Program-made: the position numbers and the translations under genes
Part shown: in pieces, positions 10,797-23,060 of the stretch
How the letters are laid out: every line of letters begins with the position of its first letter
Numbering within the stretch: position 1 is the first letter of the stretch
Notes under the pieces: model-generated
The model's input: only the letters and a program-made list of their open reading frames with translations
Database searches by the model: none
Told to the model about the DNA's origin: nothing
Assembly (NCBI GenBank): GCA_027563935.2
Contig: CM050449.1
Location: forward strand, 81,561,178-81,625,177
DNA length: 64,000 nt
DNA from: Costus lasius
Lineage: Eukaryota; Streptophyta; Magnoliopsida; Zingiberales; Costaceae
Direction: 5' to 3'

Positions 10797-12907
10797 TGTT
10801 GTATCCCAAGTTGTTTGGCGTGTACCTTGGACTAGTCCCCGGCAACGGCGCCAAAAACTTGATGTGATCCGAAATGACACACTTATAGATACAAGTAGGT
10901 AGACTTATTTAAGGTGTCGTGGCCAAAACCTAAGTGTTGGCGCACAGGGCTATTGTCACTCCCTGACATGGCTCCAAAAACTTGTTCTCCCTAAACTTGT
11001 AGTGTCCGCAAGTGCACGGATACTCGAAGTAATAAAGAAAAGTATCGATCCCACAGAGACCTTATTGTTAAGTATCAAATAATTGTATTTTCACTAGCTA
11101 AGCTAACCGAATATAATGGAAGTAAATTATGCAAGAAAAGTACACTAAAAGTTAATTAGAGAGAGAACTGGGACTAGGGTTTCATCCACCTTGATTTCAA
11201 TGACTGGATATGAATAAAAGGTCGTCAGTCAAATCTTGTTATAATAAAGACTTAATTTACTTCATAAAGGGATTATCTCACTTTCGTGCAGACAATCATG
11301 CAGGGACCAATCCTCACTTTCGCGCAAGATTTATCCCAGGCTAATGATAAGTAAATCATCAATCAAAGAATTCAACGATCACTTCCGTGCATCCAAATTC
11401 TAAGTTGATTGTCTCAAGCGGAATCTCAAGGATCACTTTCGTGCATTCGAGACTCAACACAAGTTCTACCTATGGTTCTCCAATGTTCCGATCCTCACTT
11501 TCGTGCATGATCTCCACGTTTGACACACTAACTTAATCCTAGGTTCATAATTATCAACATGGAAATCATGTCACTAAAATAAAGAAATAAGAGCTTTAAC
11601 CTAATCTCTTACGGTGAGTTCCTATTTATCAATTTTAGGGTTCCAATTCTCAAGCAAGTCACCTTTCGGTCCTTATTGCGAGAACTCTAAACATGATGAC
11701 AAGAAGTAAACTAAGGAGAAATTTAGACCAATAATCACATAGGTAAAATTATCATGGCAAAATTATCTTGACGAAATAAAAGGTTATCTAATCATATAAA
11801 ATCAAAGGGATTACACCCATGTCTCAAAATATGTTTAAGCTTGCATGGAGAAAGAAATACAATCAACCATAGTTTCAAAGCATCAGAAATCAAAAAGAAG
11901 GATAGAATAGATGTTACAACACGGCTGTAATAGAAATTACAGCCGTAATCACGTGTATGAACAGTGCCGGTGGCGTTCTTTCATTGATTCCTCCTCCAAT
12001 CGAACTCCTTTTGCTCTGAAACTTCTGGTGCATCCTCCTCTCCTCCAGGCGAAGCTTTTGAGTGAAAATCACGGCCTGACATGCCCTCTACGCCTCTCGG
12101 CGTGAGGCCAAACCCTAACCGCCTCTCTGTCGATTGCTCTCTCAATACTAGATACAAGTTCGTGCTTCCACTTCGTGTGTCTTCTCCTCTTTTAGACGGG
12201 TCCGCAGCATCTTTCGGCTCTCAATTTGGAGGTCTGAATCATAAGTTATGATCCGCACAAGATTCAGACCCGTAAAAATCACGTTTTTGAATGAAATTAC
12301 GGTACCGTAATGAATATTACGGCAGTGCCGTAATTTTGGCTCTCTGAAGTATTTGTCAAGATTACGGTCCGTAAAAATATTTACGGTCGTGCCGTATTTG
12401 CTTCTGTATGTTTCTGGACCAAAATATGGCCCGTAAAGATCATTACGGCTGTGCCGTAATCTCTGAAATCTCTTGGGTGGAAAATCATCTAGCATTACGG
12501 CATCGTAAAGATTGTTACGGCGGTGCCGTAATCTCACAAAATTCTCTGGTCGAAATCTTCCCACATTACGGCACCTCTTAGGGATTACGGCCATACTGTA
12601 ATTCTATGGTGGAATTACGGTACCGTAAAACCCATTACGGGGGTGCCGTAATTTGCTATGAAGCTCTGATTCTCCTGAAATTTGATGTGTGACTTCATTT
12701 TGATGTTTGAAATCTATTGTTGTGCTCAAATCCTTCAAAATCCATCAAAATATAGCACTTTTTACCTGAAATTCATGAAAAACAAGAAATTGTATAGATT
12801 CTGTGATATTTAACAAATAATGCTTAAAAACAAGCAAAAGTTCATAAATATGACACAAAAAGATATATAAAATGGCATGAAATTTACTATAAATTTCGGT
12901 GTCATCA
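10797..12907 (-). mobile_element. Solo LTR B, Athila-like, reverse orientation, inside gag of element A
   Basis: A 2111-bp TG...CA unit flanked by ACATT at 10792-10796 and 12908-12912, splitting one gag frame. Read on the minus strand it begins TGATGACACC and ends GATACAACA like the LTRs of A, but it is a different subfamily, close to D. It has perfect palindromes (ATTACGGTACCGTAAT at 12296-12311; 12316-12334 with 9-bp arms ATTACGGCA/TGCCGTAAT), five GNRA-type hairpins (11273-11512), two decayed primer-site modules, and a perfect 18-base tRNA-Asp primer site inside the LTR (10836-10853). No internal region accompanies it. Confidence 0.93.
10836..10853 (-). promoter_or_regulatory. Canonical tRNA-Asp primer site lying inside solo LTR B
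   Basis: The minus strand reads TGGCGCCGTTGCCGGGGA, a perfect primer site, but 39 bases inside the LTR end (10797) rather than outside it. Since the TG/CA ends and the 5-bp target duplication place this sequence within the LTR, it is an absorbed former primer site. Confidence 0.85.
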
Positions 12908-15900
12908 ACATTCCATTTACTAAAGCTTTATCTCAAAAGCCCACATATGCTAAATTTTTAAAAGAAATATTGTCTAATAAGAGAAAAATAGAGGACTATG
13001 GCACTGTGGCTTTAACTGAGGAATGTAGTGCTGTTATCCAAAACAAAATGCCACCCAAACTGAAGGATCCAGGTAGTTTCACTATCCCCTATTTTATTGG
13101 CAGTATGGCTTTTGACCGAGCCTTATGTGATTTGGGTACAAGTGTGAGCCTAATGTCATTGTCTACCTGCAGGAGATTGGACATGGGGGAACTCAAGCCA
13201 ACTTCGATATCTTTGCAGCTCGTCGATCGCTCGGTGAAATACCTCGTGGGAATTCTTGAAGATGTGCCTATACAAGTAGGTAAATATTTCATTCCAGCGG
13301 ATTTTATAGTTCTTGAGATGGAAGAAGATGCAAAAATCGCCATCATACTTGGTAGACCGTTCTTAGCCACTGCAGGAGCGCTTATTGATGTAAAGAACGG
13401 TAAGCTTTCACGTAACATTGGGGATGAAAGAATTGAGTATGACTTGTATGAAGTCATGAAAAACCCATCAAATTCTGAATCTTGTTGTAGTTTGCATGAT
13501 ATAGATGACATTGTCTATAATCTTAATGATTTATTTGAAACCAATGAATGCGACACTGATTTAGACTTTGCTTTTGGAAAAACAAACTCTATGACCGATG
13601 AACTATTAAATTGCGATGCTTGTGACAATGAAAAGAGTGAAGAAAGAAAGACTCCAAAAATAGAACTTAAGGCTTCACCTGATAACCTTCGTTATGATTT
13701 TCTGGGTCCTGATTCTACTTACCCTGTTATTGTTGATGCACAGTTAGGGAGAAGGGAGACATATTTGCTTCTCAAGGAATTAAGAATTCATAGAAAGGTA
13801 ATTGGGTACTCAATTGATGACTTGAAATGAATTAACCCCTCTTTTTGTATGCACAGGATCTTGATGGAAGAGGAGCACAAGCCACATGTAGATTTCCAAA
13901 GAAGACTGAACCCCTCTATGAAAGAAGTTGTAAAGAAAAAGGTTCTGAAATTACTAGATGCAGGTATTATCAATCCTATATCTGATAGCAAATGGGTAAG
14001 TCCTGTACATTGTGTTCCTAAGAAAGGAGGGGTAATTGTCATGAAAAACAAAGATAATGAATTGATTCCTATTAGAATTGTTACTAGTTGGCGCATGTGC
14101 ATAGACTATAGAAAACTGAATGCTGCCACTAGGAAAGACCATTTCCCTTTACCTTTCATTGATCAAATGGTTGAAAGATTGGCAAACCATTCTCACTTTT
14201 GCTTTTTAGATGGATATTCTAGTTTTTTTCAAATTCCTATACATCCTGACGATCAAGATAAAACCACTTTCACATGCCCGTATGGAACTTTTGCATATAG
14301 AAGAATGTCATTTGGTTTATGTAATGCACCCGCTACATTTCAAAGATGCATGATGGCTATCTTTTCTGATTTCATTGAAGACTTTATGGATGATTTCTCC
14401 GTATACGGTTCCTTTTTTGATGTTTGTTTGGCTAATTTATCTCGGGTTTTACAGAGATGTGAAGAAACTAACCTTGTGCTTAATTGGGAAAAATGTCACT
14501 TCATGGTTAGGCAAGGGATAGTTTTGGGGCACTTGATTTCAGAGAGAGGAATTGAAGTTGATAAGGCCAAAGTTGAAGTAATAGAGAAATTGGAACCACC
14601 CACCACAGTGAAGGAGGTCCGAAGCTTTCTAGGACATGCAGGATTCTACCAGCGATTCATCAAGGATTTCTCTAAGCTTGCTAGACCTCTTACAAATTTA
14701 CTTTGTAAAGATGTAAAATTTTCTTTTGATGAAGATTGTTTATCTGCTTTTCAGGGACTAACGAAAGCTTTGGTTTCAGCACCTATTATTTAGCCTCTAG
14801 ATTGGGATTTACCCTTTGAACTCATATGTGATGCCAGCGATTATGCAATTGGAGTAGTTCTAGGACAAAGGAAAGAGAAAAAGCCTTATGTTATCCATTA
14901 TGCTAGTGGGACTTTGGATGAGACACAGAGGAATTACACTACCACTGAGAATGAACTTTTAGCTATAGTATTTGTCTTTGATAAATTTAGATCATACTTA
15001 ATTAACTCCAAAGTAGTAGTGTACACTGACCATGCAGCTGTTAAGTACTTAATGCAGAAAAAGTATACTAAACCACGATTACTCAGATGGATTTTACTTT
15101 TGCAAGAATTGATTTGGAGATTAAAGACAAAAAGGGATCAAAAAACCTTGTTGCAGATCATCTTTCAAGGATAGTGGTAGATACTGAAAAGGATGATGAG
15201 ATCAAGGATTCCTTCCCTGAAGAGCAACTCTTAGCCATTGAAGAACTCAGAGCCCCTGGTATGCTGACATAATGAATTATCTTGTAGCTAATATTTTTCT
15301 TCCTGATTTGAGCTACCAAAAAAGGAAGAAATTTTTGGCTGAGGTGAAACACTATTTTTGAGATAAGCCTTATGTGTTTAGAAGATGTGCAGATGGCATT
15401 TTTAGAAGATGTGTACCTGAAGAGGAAGTTGCAGATATTTTACTTCAATGGCATGAATCCTCTTATGGTGGTCATGCCGATACTGAGAAGACTGCTTTTA
15501 AGGTGTCACAATCAGGATTTTATTGGCCCACAATGTTCAAAGATGCTAGAAATTTTATATTGTCTTGTGATAGATGTCAAAAGATAGGGAACATTAACAG
15601 AAGATATGAGATGCCACTGTCTAATATTCTTCAAGTTGAGATATTTGATGTTTGGGGAATTGACTTCATGGGACCTTTCCCATCTTCTGGAGGTAACAAG
15701 TACATTCTTGTAGCAGAAGATTATGTCTCAAAATGGGTTGAAGATGTTGCTTCCCCTACAAATGATTCCATAGTGGTAGTTAAACTGTTCAAAAAAATTA
15801 TCTTTCCACGGTACGGGACACCACGAGTAGTAATAAGTGATGAAGGCTAGCATGTCATAAAACACTAGTTCTCATCCATGCTCAAGAAGTATGGGGTGAA

Positions 15901-16567
15901 TCATAGAGTTGCAACACCTTATCACCCCCAAACGAGTGGTCAAGTTAAGGTATCAAATAAGGAAATCATGAGAATTTTGGGAAAGACAGTGTCACACACT
16001 AGAAAAGACTAGGCATTCAAACTTGATGATGCATTGTGGGCATATAGGACTGCTTTCAAGACACCCATACGTATGTCTCCTTTTCAATTGATTTATGAAA
16101 AATCATGTCACCTTCCTGTAGAGCTCGAACATAAGGCGTTCTAGGCAATCAAGAAACTGAATCTCGACTTGAAGAACGCGGGTGAAAAACAGAGGTTACA
16201 ATTAAACGAGCTAGATGAGATCAGACTCTCTGCATATGAAAACGCAAGAATTTATAAAGAGAGGACTAAAAGATGGCATGATCGACATATTTGCAGAAAA
16301 GACTTCCAACCATGTGACTTTGTTCTTTTGTTCAATTCTAGATTGAGACTTTCCCCTGCAAAGCTTAAGTCTCGATGGTCTGGTCCTTTTTAGGTAAAGA
16401 AAACCTATCCTTATGGAGTTGTAGACATATGGAGTGAGGAAATAGGAGAATTTAAGGTTAATGGTCAGAGATTGAAGCATTATTATCAAGAAGAGCAGAT
16501 TGGAGAAAAGGAAAGTTTTTACCTTAATGAGCCACGATCAAATCCAAGTAACGAACGGTCAAGCTAA
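12908..16567 (+). pseudogene. gag end and pol (PR-RT-RNase H-INT) of element A
   Basis: Resumes after B with gag end (KPTYAKFLKEILSNKRKIED), then retropepsin (ALCDLGTSVSLM near 13115), RT (SWRMCIDYRKLN near 14088; FMDDFSVYG near 14383, lacking four residues present just before it in C), RNase H ([11 protein letters not shown] near 14821; [12 protein letters not shown]), and integrase with zinc region ([20 protein letters not shown]) and [12 protein letters not shown] near 15650. Lesions: TGA 13828-13830, TAG near 14791, a frameshift near 15108, a stop near 15360, and several stops after 15847. The catalytic Glu of the integrase DDE triad is Lys (GQVKV near 15942; GQVEI in C). Ends at 16567, just before the conserved CTTCTTGGGAGGCAACCC motif. 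Confidence 0.92.
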
Positions 16568-17730
16568 TGACCTTTGAACTAGCGCTTCTTGGGAGGCAAC
16601 CCAAGCACTGTCTTTTCTAAATACTTTTTACTTTCAAAAAAAAAGAGAAGAAGAAAGAGAGAGAGATATGAAGGAGGTTAAATATGCTGACGATGGCGAA
16701 AAATAAAACTTTGTGAGTATCACTTTCCCTACTACTTTGCATTCTATTTTCCTCGTCTTATCAATACTCCATAATCTTTTGAGAAAGATGATTTCTTCAA
16801 ACCTCTATGTCCGACATTGCTACATCACGTTGTGATTAATTCGTGGCTTTGATCTTTTTTGAAAATAATATTGATAACATGTTTAATTTTTGATGGTAAG
16901 TGAATTCAAACTTGTGATTAGAACTAAACTTATCATGTTAGATTTATTTCTTCAATGGATATCTATCTTTTGAAATTTGACATTGGTTGATGCATGAAAT
17001 TTTGGGTAGATGTATTATTTGAGGAGTAAGATCTAAAGGTGAACCTACTCTTTTAAATAAAATGAGTATGTGAGTATGATTATTGAATTAATGTCAATTG
17101 ATCAACCTAGTAGATGTTTAGTCTATTTTACTATTTGTTGGGAAAGAAAAATCCAAGATCTATAAAAATAGTGAGAGATTCTCTTACTTGGCACTATGTA
17201 AAATTGATGGTGGTACCCAAGATATGGGTTGAAGTCTATGCATGAAAAATAATGAGAGATAAAAAGAATAAGACTCCTCTACTTGGCACTATGTAAAATT
17301 GATAGTGGTACCGAAGATAAGAGTTGAAGTCAAGAATAAAAAGCGTGTATCTAAGTGGGTACATGCCATCTTTACAAAAACAAATAAAATACATTAAAAA
17401 ATGAATAAAAAAAAATATGTGTGGAAAAAGATCTTGGAAACCTAATTCCTATAAACAAAAGTATGATAGATTTGAACTGAAAATTGGGTAAAATCATGAG
17501 ATTGAAAATTCTATTTATTATACAAGTTGCAAAGTTTTATTTAATTCAGTCGTGGATCTAGAGGGTTGAACTCTAAGAATGATATGTTTATTTGAAGTTT
17601 TGTGAAACAATTAAAGGAATTGTTCATTGATGGTTGCATTTTAGAAATTTATTGAGCATGAAAAGGTTTATCTTTTAGTTAATTTTTGATTCTTGCTTGA
17701 GGACAAGCAAGGTTTGAGCCTTATGTATTT
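16568..17730 (+). other. 3' untranslated region of element A
   Basis: No gene. It contains CTTCTTGGGAGGCAACCC just after pol, a purine run (GAGAAGAAGAAAGAGAGAGA near 16646), a duplicated segment with ACTTGGCACTATGTAAAATT at about 17190 and 17283, and the hairpin TTGCTT-GAGGAC-AAGCAA just before the 3' LTR. The same landmarks, in reverse, occur in element D. No classical polypurine tract abuts the LTR; the last bases are GAGCCTTATGTATTT. Confidence 0.7.
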
Positions 17731-19809
17731 TGATGACACCAAAATATATAGTATATTTTGTATCATTTTATATATCTTTTCATGCTAAATCGAAGCTCTT
17801 TTGCTTATTTTTATGCCAAATTTATCAAATATTACAAAATATACTTCTATTTTGGTTTTTAATGATTTTTAAGTAAAAAGGCACTATTTTGAGGCATTTT
17901 CAAGCAGAATCAAATACATGGGAGGGTTCCAATCATCAAGAGGAGATTACATGGCAAATTTCACGCAAATCGGAGCAACGCACCAAAATACGGCACTGCC
18001 GTAATCTATATTACGGTACCGTATTTCCATACGCTACTGTAATATTAGAGCACTGCCGTAATTTGGTGGATTTTCTGACCATAAGATTTTATGAATTTTA
18101 CGGCACCGCCGTAATAAATTACACGGGCCGTAATTTAAAGCGCTTTCAGACCAGAGACATTCACTGAAATTACGGCACTACCGTAAACCATTTTATGGTG
18201 CCGTATTTTCCAGACAATTCCGACCAGAGAATTCAGATGATTTTACGGTACTGCCGTAACTTATATTACAGTGCCATATTTTCTAGACGTTTCAGATCAG
18301 AGAACTCAACTGATTTTACGGCACCATCGTAAGATAAAATACTGCCGTAATTCCTGTTTTGAACGCGACTTCCACGGTCGAATTTTTAGCCCGATTTTTG
18401 CAGGATCGATTGTGGATGATCTAGGCAGTGAAATTCAAAGCTGTAAGAAGCAAAAAAAGGAGCTTTCACCGAGAGGAAGACGAAGACACCAAAAGCCCCA
18501 ATTTTCACCCACCATACAGAGAGAAATCGAGATTTCAGCCGCCGCCTAGGGTTTCACCGCCGCACCGCACACAGTGCATCTCCGGCCGTGAAATTTGAAG
18601 GGAAGCTACGCCTGGAGTAAGAGAACACACCCCAGAAGTTTCAGAGGAAAAGGAGATCAATTGGAGGAGAAATCAACGAAAAGGGAGGCACCGCTACTGT
18701 TCATCGACGCTCAACTCAAAATTACAACTGTAATATATATTACAGCCGTGGTGTATTTTCTGAAACCCTCTTCTCCCTTTGATTTTTTATCTTTTGAAAC
18801 CATGGATTATTGTAACTCCTTCACTATGCTAGCTTAAACCTTTATGGGACATGGGGGGGAGTAATTCCCTTTGATTTTCTCAATGACTAGATACTTTTTA
18901 CTTTCATCATGATAGTTCTATTTTGATGATTCTACCTATGCGATTATTACTCTAAAATTCTCATTAGTTTATTTATTGTCACGCATGATATAGAGTTTTC
19001 TCAATATGAACTGAAAAGTGATTTACTTGAGAACTTGGAACCCTAAAATTGAATAATAAGAGCTCACCGTAAGAAATTAGGTTAAGTTCTTATTTCTTGA
19101 TTTTAGTAATTTTATTGACATGCTTGATAATTAGGAACTTAGGATTGAGTTATTGTGTCAAACGTGGAGATCTTGCATGAAAGTGAGGATCGGAATGTTG
19201 GAGAACCATAGGTAGAATGTGTGTTGAAACTCAGATGCGCAAAAGCGATCCTTGAGATTCCACTCAAGACGATCAACTTAGAATTCAGATGCACGAAAGT
19301 GCTCCTTTAATTCTTCATTTGGTGATTTACTTATTTACAGCGTTGGGATAAATCTTGTGCGAAAGCGAAGATTAGTCCCTGCATGGTTGTCTGCACGAAA
19401 GTGAGATAATCCTCCTATGAAGTAAATTATGTCTTTATCATTGTAAAACTGGATTGATGAACATCTATTTTTATCTAGCCATGAAAATTAAAGTGAATAA
19501 AACCCTAGTCCCAGTTTCTCTCTAATTATACTCTCCCATGTGTTTTTCAATTGTTGCTTGACTTCTATTCGATTGCCTAGATAGTAAGAAATCAATTATT
19601 CGGTACTTGATAACAAATGTCTCTGTGGGTTCGATATCTATTTTATTACTTCGAGTATCCGTGCACTTGCGGAAATTACAACAAGCTTGGTGACACAACA
19701 AGTTTTTGGAGCCGTGTCGGGGAGTGACAAGTCCCCGTGTGCCAAACAATAAGTTTTGGCCGCGACACCAAAGATAAGTTTTTGTCTACCTACTTATTGG
19801 GATACAACA
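17731..19809 (+). repeat. 3' LTR of element A
   Basis: 2079 bp, collinear with the 5' LTR, with one extra palindrome unit around 18206-18290, the same five hairpins (about 19170-19410), and the same two primer-site-like modules near the end (about 19700-19760). Hairpin 1 has loop GAAA here (CAT-GAAA-GTG) and AAAA in the 5' LTR, suggesting GAAA is ancestral. It ends GATACAACA and is followed by ATACA. Confidence 0.92.
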
Positions 19810-19814
19810 ATACA

Positions 19815-20570
19815 CCAGCAAGATTGTACATTACTCAATTTGACTTCAATTGCCTCAATCATGTGGCTGAATAATGATTTCAACTAGCTAATCAAAATTA
19901 GTTGGTAGGCTTTTTGCACTATCCATCTTTTTTGTTCATGCCTTGTTAAGAATGACTTGGCCAATGGATGATGCAATAATAACATAATAATGACAAGGAA
20001 ACAAAATAAATTAAATAGGATTAGGGACAATTGAATCTTGCAAACAAAAACAATAAACCAAAAAACAAGGAATAAAACCAAAAAACAAGGAATAAAAAGC
20101 AAGCGAGAACAAAAATATATGCTTACCAAGATTCCTTTTCAACTTCCACAATTCAAGAAAGTATCTTCACTAAAAAGTGGATTGAATCATGAAGTAAAAG
20201 TTGTATAAATTGAATCTTGCAAACAAACTACTTCCTTAAACCTAGAACTAGAAGTGAGCTAGAAAAAAATATATGCATATCAAGCATCCATTTCGACTTC
20301 CTCCAAGTCAAGCAACCATCTTAAACCAAAAAAAGGGACAGATCAGGAAGGAAAAGCCATACAAATTGTATCTTGTAAACAATGCTAACTACCTTAGCTT
20401 CTTACTTGATTTTGATATTGTTCAGAGAATAATTATGTTGTCTAATTCAATTACAAGTCTAGGGTTGGTCTATTATAGACTTATACAATATATAATAAAA
20501 ACCAAACTCCACGTGAAACGGTTTTGCAAACATTTTAATACTCTCCCTCATGTTATTCAAGTGTAGGTGT
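19815..20570. repeat. AT-rich DNA with short tandem duplications
   Basis: No gene is seen. A segment of about 155 bp containing ATATATGC, a TTCAACTTCC-like stretch and TTGAATCTTGCAAACAAA is duplicated (about 20115-20270 and 20270-20400), and a 21-bp unit (AAAACCAAAAAACAAGGAAT) is tandem near 20055-20097. Confidence 0.5.
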
Positions 20571-22250
20571 TAAATATTCCCAAATTATTTATAGTATAAA
20601 TAATTTTTTGGTTCTCACATTTTATAGTCACGTTCTTCGTGTTAGAAACCAATTTTTTTTATAAAATGTAAACACATCATTTGACAAGCAATTTGAACAA
20701 TAATTCTACATTCAACCTCTATATTAAACATTGTGATAATATTATCATGGTTCTTGCTTCTCCAAATTGACAGCTCTAATATATTGAGCATTAGTAGGAT
20801 ATTTAATTTGTAGATGCATGTCTTTTATAAAGGATTTCTTTTCTAGGAAGCATATTACATAATAAAGAATATTACCTATTAGTAGGATATTTAACTTGTA
20901 GATGCTCATATCTTTTTTAAATAATTTCTTTCCAATTAAGCTTATTACATAATAAAGAATATTACCTAGTTACTCTACTTGAGATTCAACATAAATTTAC
21001 TCAACACTCTACTTGAAGTTTCCAACATGTCTCTTAATACTTAATTAGAACATCTTTAGTATTATGATTGTTACATCCTTTGACCAAGAAGAAAAGGAGT
21101 ATAAAGTAGTTTGTATCTTAGAAGTCTACTTTCCGAAAGGAAATTATTCATATACTTTCTTTAAGAAAGAGACTGTAAGCGCCTTGGAAAGTTCTTTAAA
21201 GTAGAAACTTGTTGTGTTTTATAACATTAAATCGTATTCATCACTCCTAGTCAGTAAGATATCATCTATATATATAATCTAATCTGAGCATAACGATACC
21301 AAGTTGAGTCTTTTATAAAAAAATAAGTCTACTTTCCTAAAGAAGATTATTTATATACTTTCTTTAAGAAAGAGATTATAAGCGTCTTCCCAAGATGGTA
21401 AAGAGATTGCTCACTATATACTTCCTTGGTAAGGTCTCTACAAAAGATGGTATTTTTTACACAACTAAAACATTACTCAAATTTCATTATAGAATTAATT
21501 AGCAACTAAAGAAGAATTGACCTGATTCACTTGAAATTAGGCTCGGTTTAAGTTGAGTTAGGCTGGCCTAAAAGTGCGTGGCTAGTTTAGTGGCAAGTCT
21601 ACTTAGTTTTATGAAATTGTAAGCCGTGGTCCAATAGGTTTTATACAGGATTCCATAAACTTAGAGTGAAATCATATATTTAGTATTAAATTGATAAATT
21701 TTATGTATAAATTATCTATGAATATTAATTGATTTGTATGAGCTAGATTACTTGATGACTATTGGATTAAATTAAATTAAATAATAATTCATATAATAAG
21801 TTCTCTTACCTTTCATATAGTAAGTTCTCTTACCATCCTTGCTATAGCTGTACATGTGTGATCTTTATCAAACTTTATGATTGTTTGTAATAGTATTGTC
21901 ATTTAGATTTATGTTTTATGCTTATGTTATGATACAGACCTTATTACTATGATATTCCATATTCATAATTTGTTTCAGCATATTGTTGAGCCACTAACTC
22001 ACCTCTTTGGCTCTATAAAGAGAGCATGTTGCTCAAATGCCTCATCTACTTAAAGTAAAGCTCGTATTTGTTCTAAGCCCCATGAGATCTATGTACCAAA
22101 TTAATAACATGCATAGCAAAATGAAATGAAATTAAAATCTATTTTTGACTATAGTCAAAAGCTATGAACCGGATCAGTAAACATGCATACAGGTAAATAA
22201 AAAGGGATCAAAATCTATTTCGACTATAGATAGTCATGAGCCAAAAGGAA
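20571..22250 (-). pseudogene. AT-rich DNA with a possible copia reverse transcriptase trace
   Basis: Mostly unassigned. On the minus strand near 21300-21220 the peptide LYIDDILLTRSDEYDLM can be read in pieces, similar to the YVDDILLTG active-site block of Ty1/copia reverse transcriptase, but stops surround it. A block of about 80 bp (21140-21215) is repeated with changes at 21330-21400. A segment at 21600-21850 is similar to 26370-26560 inside the CATG satellite. The copia call is weak. Confidence 0.35.
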
Positions 22251-23018
22251 CCAGGTACAAAAAAACCTTGAATGCGCATGGAAGCAGGAGAAAGAAACCT
22301 GACACACACCATCAGAGACACAAAATATTACCCAATCTCACCAAATGGTCATAGACAAGACACGTCAAAGAAGGTTTGGAGGAAGGCTTGGCGATGGACA
22401 AAGCTGCCAACCGGTAAGGGAATGGCCAGAGCTGACAAAAAGGAAGTGGGTTGCTGCAGTTGGTAAAAAACAAAAAAAATCACTCATAAAAAAGGGGACA
22501 ACAGTTCCCATCAGATGGTCAGATGGCGGGTTATATAAGGAGAGGCTAGCAAAAATGAAGGGGGATCGCGAGAAGAGAGGGAAGCATCGGAAGAAAAAAA
22601 CAACACCACCGAAGACATTGCAAGAAGAAGCGGAAGGTAAGCGAAGGATGTTCTTTTCGTTCGATTTTTTTAGGCTTCATGGATGCACTAAGCATCCTGG
22701 CACCACGTTGGAGCACACACGCACTCTCTTCCGATTTCGGTTTTCTTAAACCTCATAGATGCATTAAGCATCCTAGCACGGTGTAAATGCCCTCTATTCA
22801 GGGAACACAGCAAAAAAGGAAGAGGAGAGGATGATGTGAAAAGGGGAAGAGGAGAGGCTGTAGAAAAAAAAAAGAAAGGTAAACAGGAGGAGTCTGTTTT
22901 CATTTTCTGTAGCCTAAGGTGCACTAAGCACCCAATGGCATTACGATGTACATGTGTGCACACACACACCATGCACCACCATGAACACACGACACTGCAT
23001 TTCCTCCAGTGGCACCAC

Positions 23019-23060
<42 letters not shown>

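Larger units (their letters stand above)
7430..19809 (+). mobile_element. Element A: Athila-like Ty3/gypsy retrotransposon with both LTRs
   Basis: Both LTRs begin TGATGACACC and end GATACAACA. The element is flanked by the 5-bp direct duplication ATACA (just before 7430; 19810-19814). It contains a tRNA-Asp primer site, gag, protease, reverse transcriptase, RNase H and integrase in gypsy order, all with stops, plus a 2111-bp reverse solo LTR inserted in gag. LTRs differ at about 7 of the first 150 bases and by one 78-bp internal unit, so the insertion is moderately old. No env-like gene is present between pol and the 3' LTR. The left boundary is uncertain by one base. Confidence 0.93.

Noticed and set aside
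13089..14142. Minus-strand frames opposite pol of A, and the same at 53987-57378 in C
   Set aside because: Antisense shadows of conserved pol; no independent similarity.
23022..23059. Poly-A run as the tail of a processed pseudogene or LINE/SINE
   Set aside because: No coding or element body and no target duplications were found on either side.
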